The notes below the pieces were generated by a model, which was not told the origin of the DNA, made no database searches, and was given only the letters and a program-made list of their open reading frames with translations. Below are positions 24,702 to 35,660 of a stretch of 64,000 nt of DNA, piece by piece. Origin of the DNA: Eutreptiella sp. 'Long Island Sound 2002'. Lineage: Eukaryota > Euglenozoa > Euglenophyceae > Eutreptiales > Eutreptiaceae. The stretch spans positions 17,682,329 through 17,746,328 of the forward strand of contig OZ038386.1 in assembly GCA_964036045.1 (NCBI GenBank), in the 5' to 3' direction. Position 1 is the stretch's first letter; the number at the start of each line of letters is the position of its first letter. A program made the translations under genes and the position numbers.

Positions 24702-24753
24702 GTGGAGAAAATATTGTTCAGTGATTTGAAAAATCACTGAACAATAATTTTCT
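24702..24753. repeat. Long near-perfect hairpin
   Basis: The left arm GGAGAAAATATTGTTCAGTG + ATTT pairs with AAATCACTGAACAATAATTT + TCTCC around a very short loop, with one unpaired base in about 24 pairs. It may be a snap-back repeat end or a cruciform. It is not followed by a T-tract as a bacterial-type terminator would be, and it sits about 245 bp after the glutaredoxin stop. Confidence 0.9.
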
Positions 24754-24922
24754 CCTCATTTTGCCACCCAAAAATTACCTTGACACCAAGGTTGTCAGGT
24801 GATGTGGAAGTGCAAGCGCCAAATACCCCTGGTCCCAGCGCACTTTTCCTGAGATGATTTTTTCCCCACAGAATTGGGTTTTCATGGCTTTCATGGATGT
24901 AGGGCAACAATTGAGGCATGTA

Positions 24923-25242
24923 CCCCCCCCCCCCCTTGTATAAGCTACGCCCTTGGAAGCGGGGCAGGAGAGTGGAGCAATCTGTGGCGGCGCCTCACGG
25001 CGCCTTGCTGGACCTGTGAACAATTCGTGTTGGCGCCTGGCGGCACCGAGTTGGACAGTGTGACCATCTGTGACGCGGCTGCGCCGCGAGATACTTGATG
25101 AGGGCATACGTCTGTCGGTGGGGACGTATTGCTGGACTTTCCACCGCTCTGCAGATAAGCTACGCCCTTGTCCAAGCTACAGTAGGCGTAGGGACTGTAA
25201 TAATTGTGTACATTGGCGTAGCTTATACAAGGGGGGGGGGGG
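24923..25242. mobile_element. MITE-like element, family B (TIR, poly-C/poly-G ends, TA flanks)
   Basis: A 320-bp element. The left end is C13 then TTGTATAAGCTACGCC; the right end is GGCGTAGCTTATACAA then G12. These 16 bp are perfect inverted repeats. TA stands directly outside both ends (24921-24922 and 25243-25244). It has the same homopolymer-end design and TA flank as family A, but the TIR sequence is unrelated. The CTACGCC motif recurs internally (about 25155-25195). No coding capacity. Confidence 0.82.
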
Positions 25243-25547
25243 TAGGTCCATTTTTGATGTGTGTTTGCATGACAATACATGCATGTGGCACGCAAATTGA
25301 GGCCTGGGACAGAAGAGGCCTATGCAAGGACACCTTTACTTCTGTACCACTTTTTCCATCCTTCTCTCTGTACCATAGACACTCCCAGGTACACTGCCCC
25401 TGAGGTTGTCCTTTACGGGCGCTTTATGGCACTCTTGCTGCGGCCACTCTTGCTGTTTTTGGGCGTTGGTGCTCAGTCTGATACAGTGCAGATCGGGTAC
25501 ATTTTTTCTGAACATGCGCACTCCAGTCCAGTTTGCTGAACTTCTGT

Positions 25548-25735
25548 CGTTTGGTGTTCATTTGTCCGTGCATTGCGAGTGCAACTACGAGAAAGAAAAG
25601 GCATACACTCCCCACAACACACCACAAATTTTTTTTTCGTGGTACAGGGCTACTCATGGTCGTATCCAGCGGTAAACCGCTGGTCACATGGCCAAACATT
25701 GCTGGTTCCTGGGTACAGGGGCGGGCGGTACATAC
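25548..25735. mobile_element. Family A element fragment
   Basis: The order of motifs matches the right half of the 34528-35141 element: TTTGGTGTTCATTTGTC, then an AAATTTTTTTTTCGTGGTAC-like block, then ATTGCTGGTTCCTGG and a degenerate G-rich end before GGTAC. The left end is missing, so this is a truncated, diverged copy. Confidence 0.65.
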
Positions 25736-26579
25736 AAGGCCATGTGGAACCATGTAGCTCCAGTTAGGTGCACCTAATCGTGTCCTTGGGTGCCTTAAAG
25801 TGCTGTTTTTGGGTTATATCAGCCCACTTGTATAGATCCTGCCAGAAAATTGGGCCCACTTGCGGTCTATTATGTTGGAACAATTCTCTGCAAGGTGGAC
25901 TTGCCGAAGGCAATAGAATCTTCGAACCCCATTTTTTATGATATCATGACCCCCAAACTGATGAAACCTCACATTCAATGTGTCTTCTTCGTCTTGCTAC
26001 TTTGTGATCGGGGGTAATGTGTAACGGACTGCCCAGTAGTCTTTGCGGTGCCTTGCTGAAGACAATAGAATTTTCTTTGGCGCTGTTGATGCCAGATTTC
26101 CCAGCAAATGAGCCCCACTCCAGACCCCCTCCCCCTCCACCAAGTTATTTTTCACAACATTTTTAGGGTGGGGGGGACTCTGTTGCCCCTCTTCCCCCAC
26201 TTTCATTGCAGCGAAAGCACCAGTCCAGGCGCAACAGTGACTGAAGGCAATGCTCATACCCCAGCTGGGGAGGTCAGGGTACAAACATATGCAGACACCA
26301 TCCCTTGGAACTCTCCGCGAACGTGAATTGGAATGAGATTGTAGTGAAGGCCTTGTGAAGGCATCTGTGGCTGGAGCACAGTGGTGGGTCTACACCTGAC
26401 CTGTTGAGGCCCAGTTGCATCAGAAATCTGCCTTGCCCAGTCCATTCCTCAGAGGGTTTTACTGCAGTGGTCATGGCAAGGTCGCTATTATCTCCACCAC
26501 GACTTACACACGGACGGTGTGTCTCGATTTAGAGCCAGTGTGTCTGTACCATATGCAGGTGGAGCTACTTTTCATTTTG

Positions 26580-26650
26580 CATTCGCACCAGATGGAGCAC
26601 GCTCTCGAAACGAAAACCCCCAGTCGTCCAATTTAGAGGGATGCATGCTT
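26580..26650. repeat. Direct repeat, copy 1 (copy 2 at 27305-27375)
   Basis: Both copies share CTCGAAACGAAAACCCC, a short variable part, TCCAAT, and a GGAGGGAT(G/C)CATGCTTC-like end. Flanking sequence (GCCCCCTCTTCAT, then a GCACCT box) is repeated at about 26968 and 27443, so a larger diverged segment appears to be duplicated. Confidence 0.7.
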
Positions 26651-28440
26651 CTTCAAGCTGAGCATTAGCGGCTTCTGTGTCATCAAGGAGTTGAGCTGCC
26701 TCGATCAGTAAATCCATGCTGGAAGTGGCAAGCAATGCCTCTCTCAGGGTGGGGTAGGACGTTTGGGGGTGGGTGGGTTGGCGCCAAAGGCGCCGGGAGA
26801 AAAAATTTGCCTTTTCCTGCTTTTGGGTGAGTGGGTGGATTGGTGGGGTCCAACAGCCCCCCCCCCTTTTTGGGGAGGGACCTTTTTGGGTCCCCGGGTT
26901 TTCCGAACATCTGGTTGGGTGGCTGCCCCCCCCCCCCCCTTTTCCCCGCCCCTAGGTTGAGTAAAACCCTGCCCCCTCTTCATTTGTCAAAGCCTCCTTG
27001 GGAGCACCTGTCAACAGGCTTCCCAAGGGGAAGTTCTGAGCTGTGTTTCTTCTCTGCTGTGCCATATGCAGTAGGATTGGCAGAAAGGGTTCATGTGCAC
27101 CAATGGATCTGTGCAGTTCCACATAAATTCATAGCTCCACATGCGGCAGGTGGTGGGCCTCTCATGTAGTGGGAAATTGCGCCTCACATTCTGAGCACCT
27201 GCCTTTTCTTTATTTTCCACGTTGTTTGTTGGTTTGGTTGGTTGGAGGAGGCGCTAACTGATTTTTGTTGGCAGGTGGTGCCAATTGCACCATGCCTCGT
27301 TTGCTCATGCACAATGCAGAGAGCCCTCGAAACGAAAACCCCTCACCCTCCAATGTGGAGGGATCCATGCTTCATTCACCCAAGCGAGTGATTACCTTGT
27401 TGTCAAGCCCCCGAACTGGGTAAAATGGGGAGGTGCCAAGTTGCCCCCCTCTTCATGTGTCGCAGCTCCACAGCACCTTTGAACTGCATATATCACCACT
27501 CAAATTTCCTTAACCAGGATTGGGTTTAGACTAACAGGTGTTTGGATTGCATTAGGCACTAACCGTGTGCCTATGTGGGCACCGTTGGTGCTCAGAGCTT
27601 ATAAAAAACATACCCCTCTGCCTCATCCTTTGTTCTTGACTAGGGTTATTGATGATGGTCTCATTATCCATCCTCTTGAGCTTTTCCCTTCTCAGCGGGG
27701 GATTTTGCAATCTGTGTGGCCCAAGCAGCAAAATTTCGATTTGAAATGTGCCTAGCCGCGTGTTGATGTCCCTCGATTAGGCATTGCATGGCATTAGTGT
27801 GCGCGCAGCTACCAGTGGATACCCAAAGCCTACACACTGCTGCACAAGGATCCCAGGCCGCCTCGCTGCTGCGAGCACCACCAGCTTGAAAGCCCCAATA
27901 CACACACAACACACGGGGCAACATGGCCAAGCAGCCTCTCTGAGCACCTAGCAACACCTGGCGGCCTAGACCGCCCGGTGGGTCATGACCTGTGACCAAT
28001 GGCTGACTGCCGCCTGGTCCTAGAAGGAGTGCCACCTGGCGGCAGAGGCCGCTACTGTCCGTTGTCTTGTACTGAAGCGGAAACACACCCACTCCCTAGA
28101 GGGGATGCGTGGCAAGCGGGCGCGCTCTCACGCAAGGGGAGACTCGTGCGCAGTGCAGCTCACAGGTTCCCTAGTACGGCATACCCTCCGTGGCACAGAC
28201 GCCATCCAGCTTAGAGGGTCGCCTATCCGCTGGGATGGAGCTGATCTGGGGGATGGCTAGCCCCACACTACGGGCAGTTTGAGGGGCGTGTTTTTTGGTG
28301 CGCCTCCGGTCTACCTCTTCCACACCTCTCTACCCCCTCTGCATGTTTGTCGTCCATCTTGTCTATATCTTGCCTCATAGTCTATCACAGGTGGGCTCCT
28401 CGGGGCCCACCAGTGCATGGGGTGTACAGTATCAACAAAT

Positions 28441-28560
28441 TGCCCGGGTCATTTTTTCGACATTTTTGAACCCCAATCCCCATCCCCACCCCCAAAAAGT
28501 GTGTTCCAGGTGGGGTGTTTGGGGGGGGGGGCAAAAACTCATTGGGGGAGGGTGCCCAAC
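28441..28560. mobile_element. Fragment related to the right arm of the 42087-43402 element
   Basis: GGGTCATTTTTTCGACATTT + TTGAACCCC is followed by an AAAAAGTGTG...GGTGGGG stretch, a G run and CAAAAACTCATTGGGGGA. The same blocks, in the same order, make up the right arm of the large palindromic element, but without the extra 330 bp found there. Confidence 0.7.
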
Positions 28561-28743
28561 ACCAATTCGTCGAGGGGGGCTGCCGCACTGGTAGCTCCAT
28601 TGAGAAAAGAGTGGCCTCGTGGCCAAAGCGCAAGGGCACAGGCCGGCCAGGGTGCTGTGCCCTGTGCGACGTGCTCTATGTTGCCATATGTTGCCACTTT
28701 CTGAGTGTCTATTTTTTTTCGGGTCTGATACAGTTGTTGCGAC

Positions 28744-31428
28744 ATGATGCGGGAAGATGCAGCGCTCCATTCGGGCGACCAGCAATGCAACGAGCCCTGC
28801 AATGATGTCATGGAACCAAGGAACGGGCGAAGATGTGAGCTGCAGGAAAAGGTCACGTGCCCCTTCTGCAACAAGGGCTTTGCCTCGAAGGTGATCCAGC
28901 AGCACGCAAACGCGTGTCTCGACGGCACGATCGTACACTGTCCTTTGTGTGACATGGAATGCGATTCAGCGGAGGTCTTGGACAGGCACTTTACAATGTA
29001 TCATGACAGCCCTGTGCCACAGAAAGACGTCATGCAGTGCTCTTACTGCCCTCAACAAGGTGCCTCTGTGGTCGCTTGGGGTCATTTGCCATCGACTGCT
29101 CAACATTTGCTGCGGGAGAAGCATCCACATGTCATTAAGGGGTCAGCTTGCAACCAGTGTGTCCGCTCTGCAAGGCCCGACGGTTGCGACCTCCTGCTTT
29201 CTGGTGCTCGGTCGGCTTCTGGAACCCAATTGCAAGAATCAGCGGAACAACAACCACTCACTCAACAATTAGGACAGCAACCACGGCCATTGGGAGTACT
29301 TTGCGAAATGGCACGTGGCATATGGCGTTCTGACGAGTCGATTAGTAGCAGCAATGTTGCTCGGCCTGGACATGAACCTCCAGAACGTGTGTACCAACAA
29401 GTAGAGGACGACATGTTTGAGGCAGACACGTTTGAGGCAGACAAGGAGGCTGCTGCAGAAGCAGTGGGAATAGAACCGCTTGAAGACATCCGGAGGGCAC
29501 AGCTTGAGGATGCAGACAAGAGGGCTGCAGAGGAGGACGCACAGCAGGATGAGGTGAACAGGGTTGCGGAGGCAGAAGCAGAGGCCAGGAGCAGAGCACA
29601 GCTTGAGGAGGATATGAAGGCTGCAGAGGATGCAAGTGGGGGTGCTGCAAAAGAGCAGCAGCATGATCAGCGGGCTCAAGTAGGCGTTCCATACTCGCCG
29701 CGGAAAAAGCGCATGGGAGTACTTTGCGAAATGGCACGTGGCATATGGCGTTCTGACGAGTCGATTAGTAGCAGCAATGTTGCTCGGCCTGGACATGAAC
29801 CTCCAGAACGTGTGTACCAACAAGTAGAGGACGACATGTTTGAGGCAGACACGTTTGAGGCAGACAAGGAGGCTGCTGCAGAAGCAGTGGGAATAGAACC
29901 GCTTGAAGACATCCGGAGGGCACAGCTTGAGGATGCAGACAAGAGGGCTGCAGAGGAGGACGCACGGCAGGATGAGGTGAACAGGGTTGCGGAGGCAGAA
30001 GCAGAGGCCAGGAGCAGAGCACAGCTTGAGGAGGATATGAAGGCTGCAGAGGATGCAAGTGGGGGTGCTGCAAAAGAGCAGCAGCATGATCGGAGGGCTC
30101 AAGTAGGCGTTCCATACTCGCCGCAGAAAAAGCGCAGATTGCTGTCAGTTTTTAATGCTGCTGCTCGACAGCAAAGCCCTCCTGTCGTACTCCCGGAGCC
30201 GTCGATGGTTGCTGCGCGTCGCGAGGTTGCATCCCAGGATGCTGCATACATTAAATTGGATGAACAGTTTGATGTTCGTTCGGATGTGTCTGATGATGAG
30301 AAAGGTCATGCTCGTGGCGCTGCTGATGAAGTGGATATGGAGTGCCGCAAACGCGATTGGGAGCAAAATTTCAGCCATTTTGGAAAGGCGGAGGAGAGGG
30401 CAACGCCGGCACCCAAGGCCCAGGGGGCACCAAAGCCCCAGCCCAGAAGTGATTTCCGTGCACACCAACAAATACCATTCGAAGAAAAGGCAGAGAGCAG
30501 AAAGGTGGAGAATGACGACATTCAAGAAATACGCAATTCCTCTCCTGCCATCAAAGAGGATGAGAAATGGCAGCTGCCACTGACTGACAAGTACGAAAAA
30601 AAGAGGCGCCGGAGAGAAGAATTCGATCGGATTTTGCACGAAACTGTTCTGTCCAATGCTGATGTACGACAAAAAGTAATGAAGCTGATAAGTTACATGG
30701 GGTTTAACAAGGAAAGCGACGTCCGCTGGTTGTTGCAGATAGTGCATCATCAACTGCCTGAACTGGCACAAGAATTGGAGGCATGTTTGGAGGCAGATAA
30801 AGACAAATGGACTAGTATCCTGCTTAAGTGTGTTCCGCCTCCGAACAGCCGAAAAAGAAGAGGGTCTGCAGAAAACAGCAGCAGCAATTGGAACCGATTT
30901 TCTGATTCCGCAACAGTTCCACCGCCAGACCCTGCAGCTGCCGCTGCTGCTGTTGGCACCGTTGGCGATGGCCAACCACGAGGCGGACATGCAAAACGAC
31001 GTCGTGTCTGCATCCAGTCAGATGATGAACCACATCAGAAGTGCTTGCCTAGAAAGACAATGAATGAACAGGAGCCAGTACTATATGGGGAGATAACACA
31101 ACAATACGGTGCAGTTCTGGGAAGGTTGAAGGTCGAGCGTCAAACCGCTGAGCTATACTGGGGATCAGAGGAGTGTAAGAGGCTTGTCAACAGGCTAGTG
31201 CAACTGAAGCAAGACTGGAAAGCTTCACAGATGCTGTGGAATTATGTAAAAACCGATATGAGCGTGTGGGATTTCTGTGCATTTATTGTTGTCCTTGACA
31301 AAGAGCGGGCAAAGTGTAACAAGGGCATGCTAGCACGGCTGAAGAGCAATGAGAAGTATGCATATGAAGAATTCCAAAACGTTGTACAACGGGGATTCTT
31401 GCGACGTTGTCGTTGGACTAGTCAGTAG
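28744..31428 (+). CDS. Zinc-finger protein (UBZ4-like plus C2H2) with internal tandem duplication
   Basis: An 894-residue single ORF. The N-terminus carries a C-x2-C-x11-H-x3-C finger (C39, C42, H54, C58) resembling the RAD18-type UBZ4 ubiquitin-binding fold. Then come a C2H2 finger (C66, C69, H82, H87) and a CSYC..H..H remnant near 99-127. Residues about 184-465 are two near-identical 141-residue units rich in E, A, D and R, probably helical or coiled coil. A Lys/Arg-rich region near 600-620 (KKRRRREEF) and another around residues 700 and 760 could be nuclear signals. The last 310 residues are well structured in appearance (many W, L, K, E) but unknown to me. A role in ubiquitin-linked DNA or RNA transactions would fit the first finger but is inference. 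An acceptor-like TACAG precedes the ATG by about 11 bp, so a 5' non-coding exon is possible. Confidence 0.82.
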   Translation: MMREDAALHSGDQQCNEPCNDVMEPRNGRRCELQEKVTCPFCNKGFASKVIQQHANACLDGTIVHCPLCDMECDSAEVLDRHFTMYHDSPVPQKDVMQCSYCPQQGASVVAWGHLPSTAQHLLREKHPHVIKGSACNQCVRSARPDGCDLLLSGARSASGTQLQESAEQQPLTQQLGQQPRPLGVLCEMARGIWRSDESISSSNVARPGHEPPERVYQQVEDDMFEADTFEADKEAAAEAVGIEPLEDIRRAQLEDADKRAAEEDAQQDEVNRVAEAEAEARSRAQLEEDMKAAEDASGGAAKEQQHDQRAQVGVPYSPRKKRMGVLCEMARGIWRSDESISSSNVARPGHEPPERVYQQVEDDMFEADTFEADKEAAAEAVGIEPLEDIRRAQLEDADKRAAEEDARQDEVNRVAEAEAEARSRAQLEEDMKAAEDASGGAAKEQQHDRRAQVGVPYSPQKKRRLLSVFNAAARQQSPPVVLPEPSMVAARREVASQDAAYIKLDEQFDVRSDVSDDEKGHARGAADEVDMECRKRDWEQNFSHFGKAEERATPAPKAQGAPKPQPRSDFRAHQQIPFEEKAESRKVENDDIQEIRNSSPAIKEDEKWQLPLTDKYEKKRRRREEFDRILHETVLSNADVRQKVMKLISYMGFNKESDVRWLLQIVHHQLPELAQELEACLEADKDKWTSILLKCVPPPNSRKRRGSAENSSSNWNRFSDSATVPPPDPAAAAAAVGTVGDGQPRGGHAKRRRVCIQSDDEPHQKCLPRKTMNEQEPVLYGEITQQYGAVLGRLKVERQTAELYWGSEECKRLVNRLVQLKQDWKASQMLWNYVKTDMSVWDFCAFIVVLDKERAKCNKGMLARLKSNEKYAYEEFQNVVQRGFLRRCRWTSQ
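29292..30137 (+). repeat. 423-bp in-frame tandem duplication within the zinc-finger gene
   Basis: Unit 1 (29292-29714) and unit 2 (29715-30137) begin at the same GGGAGTACTTTGCGAAATGG string exactly 423 bp apart, 141 codons. By eye only about four bases differ over the unit, for example CAG to CGG near 29973 and GATCAGCGG to GATCGGAGG. This makes the duplication very recent or an assembly or allelic expansion. Confidence 0.95.
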
Positions 31429-33419
31429 ATCAGGCCATCCTCATCAGAGAGGCCCCATTCACCTGCTCGCCAAAGCAAGTGCCCAGGAAGTTAAAGTAAA
31501 CCTACAAAATTACAGATGAATTCACACATGTCCACAGAATGGGGTATTTTTGCTTGACAGCAGTGAGTGGCTTCGTTTGATGTGAGCTCAAAGGATGAAA
31601 GCTGCTGGCCCCTTTTGCGTGCTTCATTGGCATTCCAGTTTGCCATGATGTGTGCCTTTTTGCATGTGTGAATGCAGCAGACAGGTCTTACTCTACCTTT
31701 CTGATGTTGAGTAGACCTTGGGGACTGCTTGTAGTACTTTGGATCATGTGCACATGTCCAGTGGTATTACAGTGAGCACTGTGTCTGTCTTACCAGACAG
31801 ACGACAAGAAAAGAACGCCGCCATACACCAAATTTTCTGCTTGACGAGTTCTGTTCAACATGGCAGGGCTCTTATTCGGCAACACCTCGCAAGATCGTTC
31901 TCTTAACTCGCATTTCGAATGCATGGATGTAACAATATGTGACGGAGCTGTATTTTCCTAACGCTGAAATTCAAAGGAGTCTTGGAGAATGTGCGGGTCG
32001 ACATTGTTTCCTTGCATAATCACCATGTTCTAGCAACCTCAAAAATCAAAGTTGAGAACAGCTCCAAGTGTGCACTTTTCTGTGGCGCTCTAATCAACCT
32101 GCATTGTAAACCCATGCATAAGGCATGTGTGTTTTACCACACCTATGTGCATGCAGTTTTCTGCGCCGTTATAGGGCGCTTATGAGAGTGCCCAGCGCAA
32201 TGCCACCAGCAATGTTTCCATGTTTCCAGTACGTTCAGCAGTGTGAGGTTGCTGGATTCAGCTGAATCCCAGCAAACCTCTACCAATCCTCTCTCTCGGG
32301 TTGGCAGGTGTCCACACCAGCCCATAGGGGGCATTGGTAATTTTTACCCTCTCAACACACTGTGCATTTTTCTGCTGCATTTGAACAAAGAAATCCAGAG
32401 CCTCCAGCTGCTTGCTTTGTGTGCAGCTAATGTGGTTGGTTGTGATCCCTTTGTGATCTCTGGTCACGCATCCTGTTGTGCATTGGTATTCAAATAAGAG
32501 CAAGCTGGTGAGCAGGTGAGTAGTTTCAGCTTGTTCGACAGTGCCTCCTGTTGTTGGGTGCCAACACACCTGTGGATGGTCAATGCTGCAAGCCTGACAT
32601 GTTGTTCACATAGAAATAAACCTCTGTGAATGTCATGCCCATCTATGTTGCCATGTGTTGCCAGTGCTTGTGGTGCACGCGCACTATGCGATGCGCGGTG
32701 CTGTTCACTGTGTGCTACTGTTTTCAAGCCGTTGAAAAACACATATAGAGGGTCCAAGACATGCTTTGCATAGGACATTTGATCATTGTGAATCTTCAAA
32801 ATAACAAAAAAAAAATCGGTTTCAAAATTTCCATTTTTGAGCTGTTTGGGGTACTAGCCCATCTCCAACATAGCATTTGCGACATGTAGCTGTTGGTGGC
32901 AGGCTTTGCAGCCCAATGGCACAATTGAGCAAACAACGTGCATTGCCGACATGGGTGGTATTTATGTTTAAGGGCACACAGGCGCTCAAGTGGTCCCGGC
33001 TACACACCGTGTTGTAGCGCCTTACCCTGGCCTCTTGTTGGCGGTAAGAGTCCCCATGCACAGTGCATGGGGTGAGAACCCAAGCAAGCAACTGGTGGAC
33101 CTTGCGTGGGTACAATCACCCGTCATGGCAGTTCAATAGGTGCAAGTCTAGGGTAGACTCCACGGCGTCAATCTTCCCACCCGGCCGTTCTAGTTCCCTT
33201 GCCACTGTGTACATGTCCATTCCCTTTCAGTGCTAGTTGATGGACCCTGCGTGACTGGGCTGTTCAACGGGTGCCACATGTCCGTTGTGGACCCCACGAC
33301 ACCCATCTTACCACCACCCAGCTGTTTCACTCCACACTACCTTACCATGGATAAGGCACAGCCCTAGTGCCAATATATGGCACTTGCCCCACAATGACCT
33401 AGTGATCTAACTTTGAACC

Positions 33420-33490
33420 CTTTTGATCTGGCTTTGCCATTTGGAAAGCCCCAGAGTGTCCTCGCTAGCAACCCTACCCATCTTTGCCAA
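33420..33490. repeat. Direct repeat, copy 1 (copy 2 at 34150-34215)
   Basis: Both copies read TTTGAT(C/T)TGGCTTTG, TTGGAAAGC, (A)GAGTGT(C/T)CTCGC and CCCTACCCATCT. They differ at many sites, so the duplication is old. Confidence 0.75.
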
Positions 33491-34527
33491 AATTGATACA
33501 AATGGGCCTTGTTTCCTTTGGCACTCATAATGAGCATCTATCGGTATTAGATGGTTGTTTTTGGGAGGGGAGTGGCGGTCTTTCCGACGAACCCAAGGGG
33601 GGGGGGGGGGGGCAAGTTCGAATCTTGACACCCCCCTCTCCCTCCCCCCTCCAGACCCCCCAAAGTTTTCAAACTCGTCTTCCAACTTGAGATTTTTGGG
33701 AAAACTAGTGGCGCCGCAGGCACCGTAGATTTTTTTCGGGCACATGGTGTGGAGTAAAATTGTTCACCCCCCTTTGTGAAAACTCAGAATGCTCAGCTCA
33801 CATTGGGGATTTCAAGAGTAGTGCATGGTATGCTCAGTTGGAACCACTTTGATCTATGCCTACTATGGGAATCCCCGAGAAGGTAGGGGTGATGGCCGCA
33901 TACCCAACTATTCGGAGGTGCTTCCCCCCCCCCCCCCAATTTATACCCCGTGGGTATCCCTAGCCCCCCGTAGCACTCCCCCCGCCCCCCCCCCCCCAAC
34001 AACAAACCCGTCCCCCCCTCCAAGCCCCCAAAAGTATTCGCACCTTGGGTGTCAAGATTGGTCCAGGAGCAGGCCGCCCCCCTTGGACGTACCCTAGAGG
34101 CCCCACGTTGCCATCGTTCCCGACTTGCAGTGGCCAGGGGCCCAATGGCCAGACTTTTGATTTGGCTTTGAGTTGGAAAGCTCGGAGTGTTCTCGCCAGT
34201 CGCCCTACCCATCTCCGGATTCGGCAGGTAGGTAGGTAGCTAGTGGGTGGATTTGGTTGGCGTGTTGTTGTACACAGGACCACAAGCATACAACTAACAC
34301 GACGTGACATGGTCCAAAATCCCCAAAGCGTTGGTATTGCTTGTTTGTCCACTGTGTGCAAGAGCACAAGAAACCGACTACTAGGACTAGACATGATCCA
34401 AAATCCCCACAGCACTGGGTCTTGGTTGTTGATGGAGGTGGTACGCCTTAGTTGTACACATGTACACAAATACATATACCCACCAAGCTTTTTTGATTCG
34501 CTTGCCGCGTACCAGCCCATGCACGTA

Positions 34528-35141
34528 CCCCCCCCCCCGTGTCCAAGAACCACCTTGCGCAAGAACCAACCCCTGGTTCCGCGGTCAAATTCTCGCATCA
34601 CTTTTTTTACCAGGGTAGTGGGTTTTTCATGTTTCTGGTGGATGTAGGACAGCTATTTAGGTGTGCAGGACATCATTTCATGCGTGTGACTACGGGTCCC
34701 CCCATCACGGGGGACCCTATCAGTCACTCACAGGCGCACATACCCCTTAAACCCCCCCCCCCCCCCTGCTCTCAACCCCTTCCCCGAAGCAACCAGCCCC
34801 TGATAAGAAACAAACAAACGTCAGTTAAACACAGGGGGCCACTGACAGCACCACTTTGCAAATTTTATTATTTCATTTTTGGCGAACCATCTTTTCTTAG
34901 TTAAACATTCACTCCTTTGGTGTTCATTTGTCAACGTGGTTAACTGTGGGAAAGGAGAGGGCATGCATGTCCCGGCGCAACGCGCCGGAAAATTTTTTTC
35001 CGTGGTACGGGGTTGCCCACGGCTGTGCGCAAGAACCAACCCCTGGTTCCGCGGTCAAATTTAGGAGCAAAAGTGTGCGCAAGAACCGACCCCTGGTTCC
35101 GCGGTCAAAGATTGCTGGTTCCTGGACACGGGGGGAGGGGG
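34528..35141. mobile_element. MITE-like element, family A, copy 2 (614 bp)
   Basis: It begins with C11 then GTGTCCAAGAACCA and ends with TGGTTCCTGGACAC then a G run broken by one A. TA lies outside both ends (34526-34527 and 35142-35143). The first roughly 120 bp after the C run are essentially identical to copy 1 at 21051, and the last roughly 150 bp also match. The middle is about 275 bp longer than copy 1 and includes GGCGCAACGCGCCGG, a short palindrome. This suggests copy 1 is a deletion derivative or copy 2 gained an insert. Confidence 0.8.
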
Positions 35142-35284
35142 TAGTTTTTTTTTTGTTGCTGGCACCAGACTCAGTTCAGGCCGTTAGGCGATTGTTGTGC
35201 ATGGGCATTGAGCCCAGTTCATATGTACAGCATGAATAGGTAAACCTACAGCTTCATACGGGCAAGGCATGTCCCAATGTGGGG

Positions 35285-35345
35285 ATGCTGCCCCCCCTCC
35301 TTTTGGGCCCATTCGCGTACCCTACTTCAAGGGGTTGAATTGTTT
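35285..35345. repeat. TTCGCGTA-type dispersed repeat, copy 1
   Basis: A CCCCCC-T-rich stretch, TTTTGGGCCCATTCGCGTAC, CCTAC and a CAAGGGGTTGAATTGTT end. Related copies are at 40715-40765 (plus) and 43408-43475 (reverse complement, directly next to the large palindromic element). Confidence 0.7.
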
Positions 35346-35552
35346 GCCTCTCAGCCGAACGCACGGAAGGGCGAGCTTGGAAGAGACATAGTCTTAACCG
35401 ACTCGTCCCTCTATGCCACCGTTCTCTGCAGGCGGGGGGGGTGCCCAAGGGGGGCGAGCAGGGGGGAGGGGGCAAAACTCTTCGGTCGGTCTTCCCCCGG
35501 CCCCTCAACCTCTGTACATAGGCTCATGGACAGAAATAGCGCAATACCCTCT

Positions 35553-35660
35553 TTATGTGTTTTTCATCCTATTTGGGTGTTTGGAGGGGGGGCTGAGGTG
35601 GCTTCCAGGGGGTTGGGGCACACAACCTGCAGTTTTCCACCCTCTACAGCTCAAAATAGC
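35553..35660. repeat. Segment related to the core of the 42-kb element
   Basis: GTGTTTTTCATCCTATTTGG + GTGTT, a G run, GGTTGGGGCACACAACCTGC, TTTTCCACCCTCTACAGCTC and AAAATAG match 42717-42815 block by block, with substitutions. Confidence 0.7.

Larger units (their letters stand above)
24458..28743. other. Repeat-rich intergenic region
   Basis: No gene is supported. It contains a strong hairpin (24702-24753), a family B TIR element (24923-25242), a fragment of family A (25548-25735), a pair of direct repeats (26580-26650 and 27305-27375), several C or G runs, and a fragment related to the large palindromic element (28441-28560). Confidence 0.5.

Noticed and set aside
29269-30102. 277-residue minus-strand ORF
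   Set aside because: Antisense to the duplicated part of the zinc-finger gene; its own internal repeat simply mirrors the 423-bp duplication.
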